A stretch of DNA of 9,120 bases from Betaproteobacteria bacterium. Lineage in GTDB: Bacteria; Pseudomonadota; Gammaproteobacteria; Burkholderiales; Burkholderiaceae_C. The position numbers and the translations under genes are program-made. The notes beneath the pieces were generated by a model that saw nothing but the letters and a program-made list of their open reading frames with translations, did not search any database and was not told where the DNA came from. Positions 5,947 to 9,120 of this stretch are shown in pieces. Every line of letters begins with the position of its first letter. The first letter of the stretch is position 1. The stretch covers positions 1 to 9,120 of the forward strand of contig RGEP01000061.1 of assembly GCA_009918225.1 (NCBI GenBank). The letters are read 5' to 3'.

Positions 5947-6012
5947 TTTCCCGTCAGAAAACCCCTACACTCAAATAGGAATTGCCCCCGTTGGGGCGTC
6001 GGTGGGTGCTGG
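5947..6012 (+). promoter_or_regulatory. Gap upstream of tpsB, small hairpin
   Basis: The 66 bases between the MscS gene and TpsB contain TACACT at 5966-5971, a possible -10 (four of six matches), with only a poor -35 (CTGATT, 5943-5948, 17 bases upstream). A short hairpin, GCCCC (5984-5988) and GGGGC (5993-5997) with a CGTT loop, lies in the would-be leader. There is no T-run. Either TpsB has its own weak promoter here or it is read through from the MscS gene. Confidence 0.3.
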
Positions 6013-7632
6013 GTGCTTCGATTGCCTTGTCTTGATGCTCCATCAAGGTCCACTTGGACCGCTTGCTGTCGGATCGTCGCCGCAGCTGCGCTCTGTCTTG
6101 GCCCTTTAGGGGCTTTTGCTGATCAGGCGCCCCGGCGGGTCATCGTGCCCCTGGGCACCGCGCAGGACCTGCCTGCGGCCGTGACCCTGGTCCAGCTGGT
6201 CGGTGAACTGCCGGGCGGTGTGGATGCAGCGGAGGTCAGCGCCATCCTGGCAGAACCCCGTTCCATCACCCAGCTGACCGGCCTAAAGCAGCTGGCGCTG
6301 CAGATTGAGCAGCTGGTCCAGTCCAAGGGCTACCCCTTTTTCTATGTGCTGATCCCCGATCAGGAAATCTTCAATGGTCGGGTTCGCCTGTTGGCGGTCA
6401 ACGGCAAGATCGACCGGATTGTTCGAATCGAAGGCGGTGAGCGACGCATCCGTGACGATCGCTTGCAGGACTACTTCCGCGATTTGGTCCAAAGTGGGGG
6501 CTTCAAGCGGGCAGACTTTGAGCGGACGATGTTGTTGATCAACGACTTGCCCGCCACCAATGCCCGATTGTTTTTGGGCCCAGGCAGCGCACCGGGCCTG
6601 ATCGACGCGAAGTTGAATGTGGACCAGGGACCGCTGATGCGCTGGTCGGTCAACTTCAACAACCAAGGTGCAGCGTCGACGGGCCGGGAGCGACTGACCG
6701 TCAACCTCAAGCTCAATGACATGATGGGCTTTGGCGATCGCCTGTCTTTAACGGCGAGCAAGACCAGCCGCGATTTGACTGCGGGCGTCGTGGAGTACCG
6801 GCTGCCCTTGGGCACCAGCGGCTTGTCTGCCCAGATCTCCGCCCTGCACTCGGGCTTTGGGGTTGATGCCAGCCTCAACTCCTTGGGGATCAAGGGCAGC
6901 ACCAGCGGAGCCGACCTCGCCGTGACCTATCCGGTGCTGTTGCGTTTTGACCGACGGGTCATCGTGGAAGGCAGCGTGTCTCGTCGGACATCGGCCAACG
7001 AGATCGAACTCCTGGACCCCATGCGCAAGTCGATGTTGGTGCACCGCCTGTCGCTGAGGGCCAGCCTGAACGACCGCTTCGGCGGCACCACTTCGGGCCG
7101 CCTATCGGCAAGCGGTGGAGAGGCGATTCCCCAGTCGGGTTACGGCGACCTGTCCAGGCGAAGCTTCAAACTGATCTCCTTCGACCTGTCACGAAGCCAA
7201 ACCCTGTCGAGCACGACCACCCTGCAAGTGGGTGTTTCTGGCCAGCGCACCAGCGATGCCTTAGATGGATCTGAGCAAATGTCTTTTGGTGGATCTGGCG
7301 CGGTGAGGGCCTATGGGTCAGCCTCCTTGTTTGCGGAGCAAGGCAACCTGTACAGGGCTGAATTGACTCAGGTCCTGGCGCCAGACCTTCTGGGTTTGGG
7401 CCGCTTGCGCGGCTTTGCGTTCTACGACCGAGGGGTGGCTTTTTTGGATCCGGTGACGGGCTCCAGAAACACCATCGCGGGCGCTGGTGTAGGCGTGTCT
7501 CTGATGCGCTGGACCTTTTACGAGGTGCGCGGCACCTATGCGCAAAGGGTGGGCACTTCACAGGACGCTCGTTTGCCAGACGATCGCAGCCGAGCGGGAC
7601 AGTTCTGGCTCAACCTGTTGGCGTTCTTCTGA
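6013..7632 (+). CDS. TpsB outer-membrane transporter (FhaC/ShlB family)
   Basis: The two-partner secretion transporter that threads its TpsA partner across the outer membrane. The 539 residues are close to the usual length of about 550-580. Layout: signal peptide (about 1-36, RIVAAAALCLGPLGAFA); an N-terminal plug/linker region (37-65); POTRA 1 (about 70-140, with KGYPFFYVLIPDQEIFNGRV and a final strand VNGKIDRIV); POTRA 2 (about 144-207, with FERTMLLINDLP and a final strand LIDAKLNVD); and a 16-strand barrel (about 210-539). The barrel carries the Omp85/TpsB VRAY signature (431-434, in GGSGAVRAYG) and GFAFYDRGV (467-475), and ends in Phe-Phe, as expected for Bam-dependent insertion. The start is uncertain. 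GTG at 6013 gives a complete signal peptide, but no strong ribosome site precedes it; TTG at 6022 is an alternative. The tpsA gene begins 19 bases after the stop, so the two are an operon. Confidence 0.94.
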   Translation: MLRLPCLDAPSRSTWTACCRIVAAAALCLGPLGAFADQAPRRVIVPLGTAQDLPAAVTLVQLVGELPGGVDAAEVSAILAEPRSITQLTGLKQLALQIEQLVQSKGYPFFYVLIPDQEIFNGRVRLLAVNGKIDRIVRIEGGERRIRDDRLQDYFRDLVQSGGFKRADFERTMLLINDLPATNARLFLGPGSAPGLIDAKLNVDQGPLMRWSVNFNNQGAASTGRERLTVNLKLNDMMGFGDRLSLTASKTSRDLTAGVVEYRLPLGTSGLSAQISALHSGFGVDASLNSLGIKGSTSGADLAVTYPVLLRFDRRVIVEGSVSRRTSANEIELLDPMRKSMLVHRLSLRASLNDRFGGTTSGRLSASGGEAIPQSGYGDLSRRSFKLISFDLSRSQTLSSTTTLQVGVSGQRTSDALDGSEQMSFGGSGAVRAYGSASLFAEQGNLYRAELTQVLAPDLLGLGRLRGFAFYDRGVAFLDPVTGSRNTIAGAGVGVSLMRWTFYEVRGTYAQRVGTSQDARLPDDRSRAGQFWLNLLAFF

Positions 7633-7651
7633 GCGGGCAAACCACGTGGCC

Positions 7652-9120
7652 ATGATTCGCTTCGCTCGACGCCTGCTGCTGGTATTTGCGGCAGACGCCC
7701 TGATGCCCGTCTCGACCGCGGGGCCGATTGCGCCCAATACCCTGCCGGTGTTTTCCAACCCCTCTCTCCCGTCGTCGGTATCCAGCATCACGAGCAACAG
7801 CAACGTGATGAGCGTGGTTCAGACCGGCAATAGAGCGGTCATCAACTGGGAGTCTTTTTCAATTGGGGCCGCGGCGCGGCTGGTCATCGACCAGCCGCGA
7901 GGGTCCTTGCTCATCAATTTGACTGGCGGCGGGATCAGCCAGATCAACGGCGCACTGTCTGGCACCTTCAACGGAAGCCAGTACGGCGCGACCAATGGAG
8001 CCGTTTGGATCGTCAACCCCAATGGCTTGATTTTCGGAACGGGGTCCACCGTCAACGTCAATTCACTCTTGGTGTCGACCTTGACACCGGACTTCAGTGA
8101 CCCCGCCTCGGTTCGCTTTAGGCTGGCCCCCGGCACCGCCAACAGTTCTATCGTTTTTGACGGGCAGATTGTCACCGGTGGAATCGGCCTCTTGCCGGAC
8201 TCGGGCGCGCGCGTACTGCCCGGTAGCCTGGTCGCGGTCAGCCCAAACATCGCGGTGGGCCCAACGGCATCGATTCAAGCGCAGTCCGATGTGAGGCTGT
8301 TCGCATCCGACAACCTGTCATTCAGCATTGACCCTGCCGGCCTTATCACCACCACCCTTCAGAAATCAGACGCCAATACCCTGCTCAACACGCAAGGCGC
8401 CATCAGGGTGACCGATGGAACGGTCGAGCTGACGGCTATGGGCCAACGCCTGGCTGGATTGACTCTGTTGAACCTGGCTGGTGAGGTGCAGGCCTTTGGG
8501 CCAAGCAACAACATCCTCCTCAAGGCGCCCTTTGGCAACTACTCCATCACCGGCAGCGCCAATCCCGGCGTCAATGGGCGACTGCTGATCAGCTATTTGC
8601 CTGACGCTGAGGGCTCCATTACGCAACAACTGGTGGAGGTCAAAGCGGAGGCTCCTAGCCATCAGAGCTTGGCGACAGACGCCTTGATCGTCGATACGCT
8701 GCCGCAGGATGCTGGCGATGTGCGGGACAAGCAGAACCCGCGCCGCGATCCGGTGCCGCGCCCCGTTTTAGGAACAGGACCTACCGCGCCGACGGCTCCA
8801 AGTCGGACGGCTGCGTCGACACAGTCGCCCGAGGCGCCGGCACCCGCAGCCGGTTCTGAACCCGCTCCAGCACCTACGCCGGCGCCGACCGCTGCGCCTA
8901 CACCGGCTCCGACGCCAGCTCCGACGCCTGCGCCAACGCCGGCACCAACGCCAGCTCCGACTCCTGCGCCTACACCCGCGCCGACGCCTGCTCCCACACC
9001 TGCGCCGACGCCGGCTCCGACCGCTGCACCGACACCTGCACCGACACCTGCACCGACACCGGCGCCGACACCTGCACCTACGCCTGCGCCGACTCCTGCC
9101 CCAACGCCGGCACCAACGCC
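7652..9120 (+). CDS. TpsA exoprotein with FHA-type TPS domain, runs off window
   Basis: The N-terminal 489 residues of the TpsB partner; the gene is open at the window end. Translated from ATG 7652 (an in-frame GTG two codons earlier is possible) it stays open throughout. Signal peptide about 1-22 (MIRFARRLLLVFAADALMPV, then STAG). The TPS/haemagglutinin-activity domain (about 28-150) contains VINWESFSIG (63-72) and the hallmark NPNGLIFG (122-129). Residues 150-310 continue as short strand-turn repeats (VAVSPNIAVGP, LFASDNLSFS, ILLKAPFGNYSITG) typical of the beta-helix. Residues 311-370 are a less regular charged segment, and from about 404 the chain is a pure APTP tract. I do not see the second NPNL motif of FhaB. 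No cysteine in what is visible. Expected role: a secreted or surface-anchored adhesin or exoprotein; the C-terminal effector or anchor, if any, lies beyond the window. Confidence 0.92.
   Translation, partial: MIRFARRLLLVFAADALMPVSTAGPIAPNTLPVFSNPSLPSSVSSITSNSNVMSVVQTGNRAVINWESFSIGAAARLVIDQPRGSLLINLTGGGISQINGALSGTFNGSQYGATNGAVWIVNPNGLIFGTGSTVNVNSLLVSTLTPDFSDPASVRFRLAPGTANSSIVFDGQIVTGGIGLLPDSGARVLPGSLVAVSPNIAVGPTASIQAQSDVRLFASDNLSFSIDPAGLITTTLQKSDANTLLNTQGAIRVTDGTVELTAMGQRLAGLTLLNLAGEVQAFGPSNNILLKAPFGNYSITGSANPGVNGRLLISYLPDAEGSITQQLVEVKAEAPSHQSLATDALIVDTLPQDAGDVRDKQNPRRDPVPRPVLGTGPTAPTAPSRTAASTQSPEAPAPAAGSEPAPAPTPAPTAAPTPAPTPAPTPAPTPAPTPAPTPAPTPAPTPAPTPAPTPAPTAAPTPAPTPAPTPAPTPAPTPAPTPAPTPAPT
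8861..9120 (+). repeat. (APTP)n-coding tract in tpsA
   Basis: From residue 404 onward the TpsA chain is an APTP repeat with a 12-bp period, interrupted only by two APTAAPTP variants (about 8889 and 9019). It is at least 86 residues long and still open at the window end. The third base varies freely (GCG/GCT/GCA/GCC, ACG/ACA/ACT/ACC and CCG/CCT/CCA/CCC all occur), so it is not a recent exact DNA expansion. The antisense frame gives a spurious GAGV-rich peptide. Confidence 0.92.

Noticed and set aside
5984..5997. GCCCC-CGTT-GGGGC hairpin as a terminator of the MscS gene
   Set aside because: Only 5 bp of stem and no T-run; kept only as a possible leader hairpin.
7819..8250. Minus-strand 143-residue frame inside tpsA
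   Set aside because: Shadow frame with no recognisable domain, opposite the NPNG-containing TPS domain.
8662..8997. Minus-strand 111-residue frame made of GAGV repeats
   Set aside because: It is the exact antisense of the APTP tract of tpsA. The tpsA frame has a signal peptide, TPS motifs and an operon partner.

Overview
The window is GC-rich, compactly coding DNA. Codon use, protein types (TlpA-like thioredoxin, UPF0126/TRIC channel, MscS-cNMP fusion, two-partner secretion pair) and a terminator built on an AAGCCGGCA/TGCCGGCTT stem suggest a betaproteobacterium, probably Burkholderiales near Comamonadaceae. That placement is inferred from general similarity. No search was run.

Layout. Positions 74-2002 hold three minus-strand genes for exported proteins: a secreted Pro/Gly-rich repeat protein (1487-2002) closed by a strong stem-loop (1404-1433), then a secreted protein with seven (A/P)QQQAY repeats (676-1332), almost abutting a TlpA-like thioredoxin with a Tat-like signal (74-670). 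Positions 2134-3118 run on the plus strand: a seven-helix TRIC/UPF0126 membrane protein and a small DUF1883 protein. Positions 3119-4371 are minus strand again: a doubtful small Pro/Ala-rich ORF and an exported, probably beta-rich protein of unknown family. Positions 4456-9120 are plus strand: an MscS channel with a C-terminal cyclic-nucleotide-binding domain, then a two-partner secretion pair, TpsB (6013-7632) and TpsA (7652 to beyond the window end).

How they work together. The clearest unit is the TpsB-TpsA pair. TpsB is the outer-membrane POTRA/barrel transporter. TpsA is the exported partner, with the FHA-type TPS domain and its NPNG motif. TpsA is unusual because its TPS/beta-helix part ends near residue 310-340 and leads into an alanine-proline-threonine-proline tract that is still running at the window edge. 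A second likely unit is the QQQAY protein with the thioredoxin: the genes are 5 bases apart, and the predicted mature QQQAY protein has exactly two cysteines, so it could be a thioredoxin client (inference).

Three separate genes carry low-complexity Pro- or Gln-rich repeats. Their antisense strands give long spurious open frames. No RNA genes, insertion sequences or CRISPR arrays were seen. The strongest candidate for something poorly described is the TpsA architecture; nothing else here clearly looks like a new multi-gene system.
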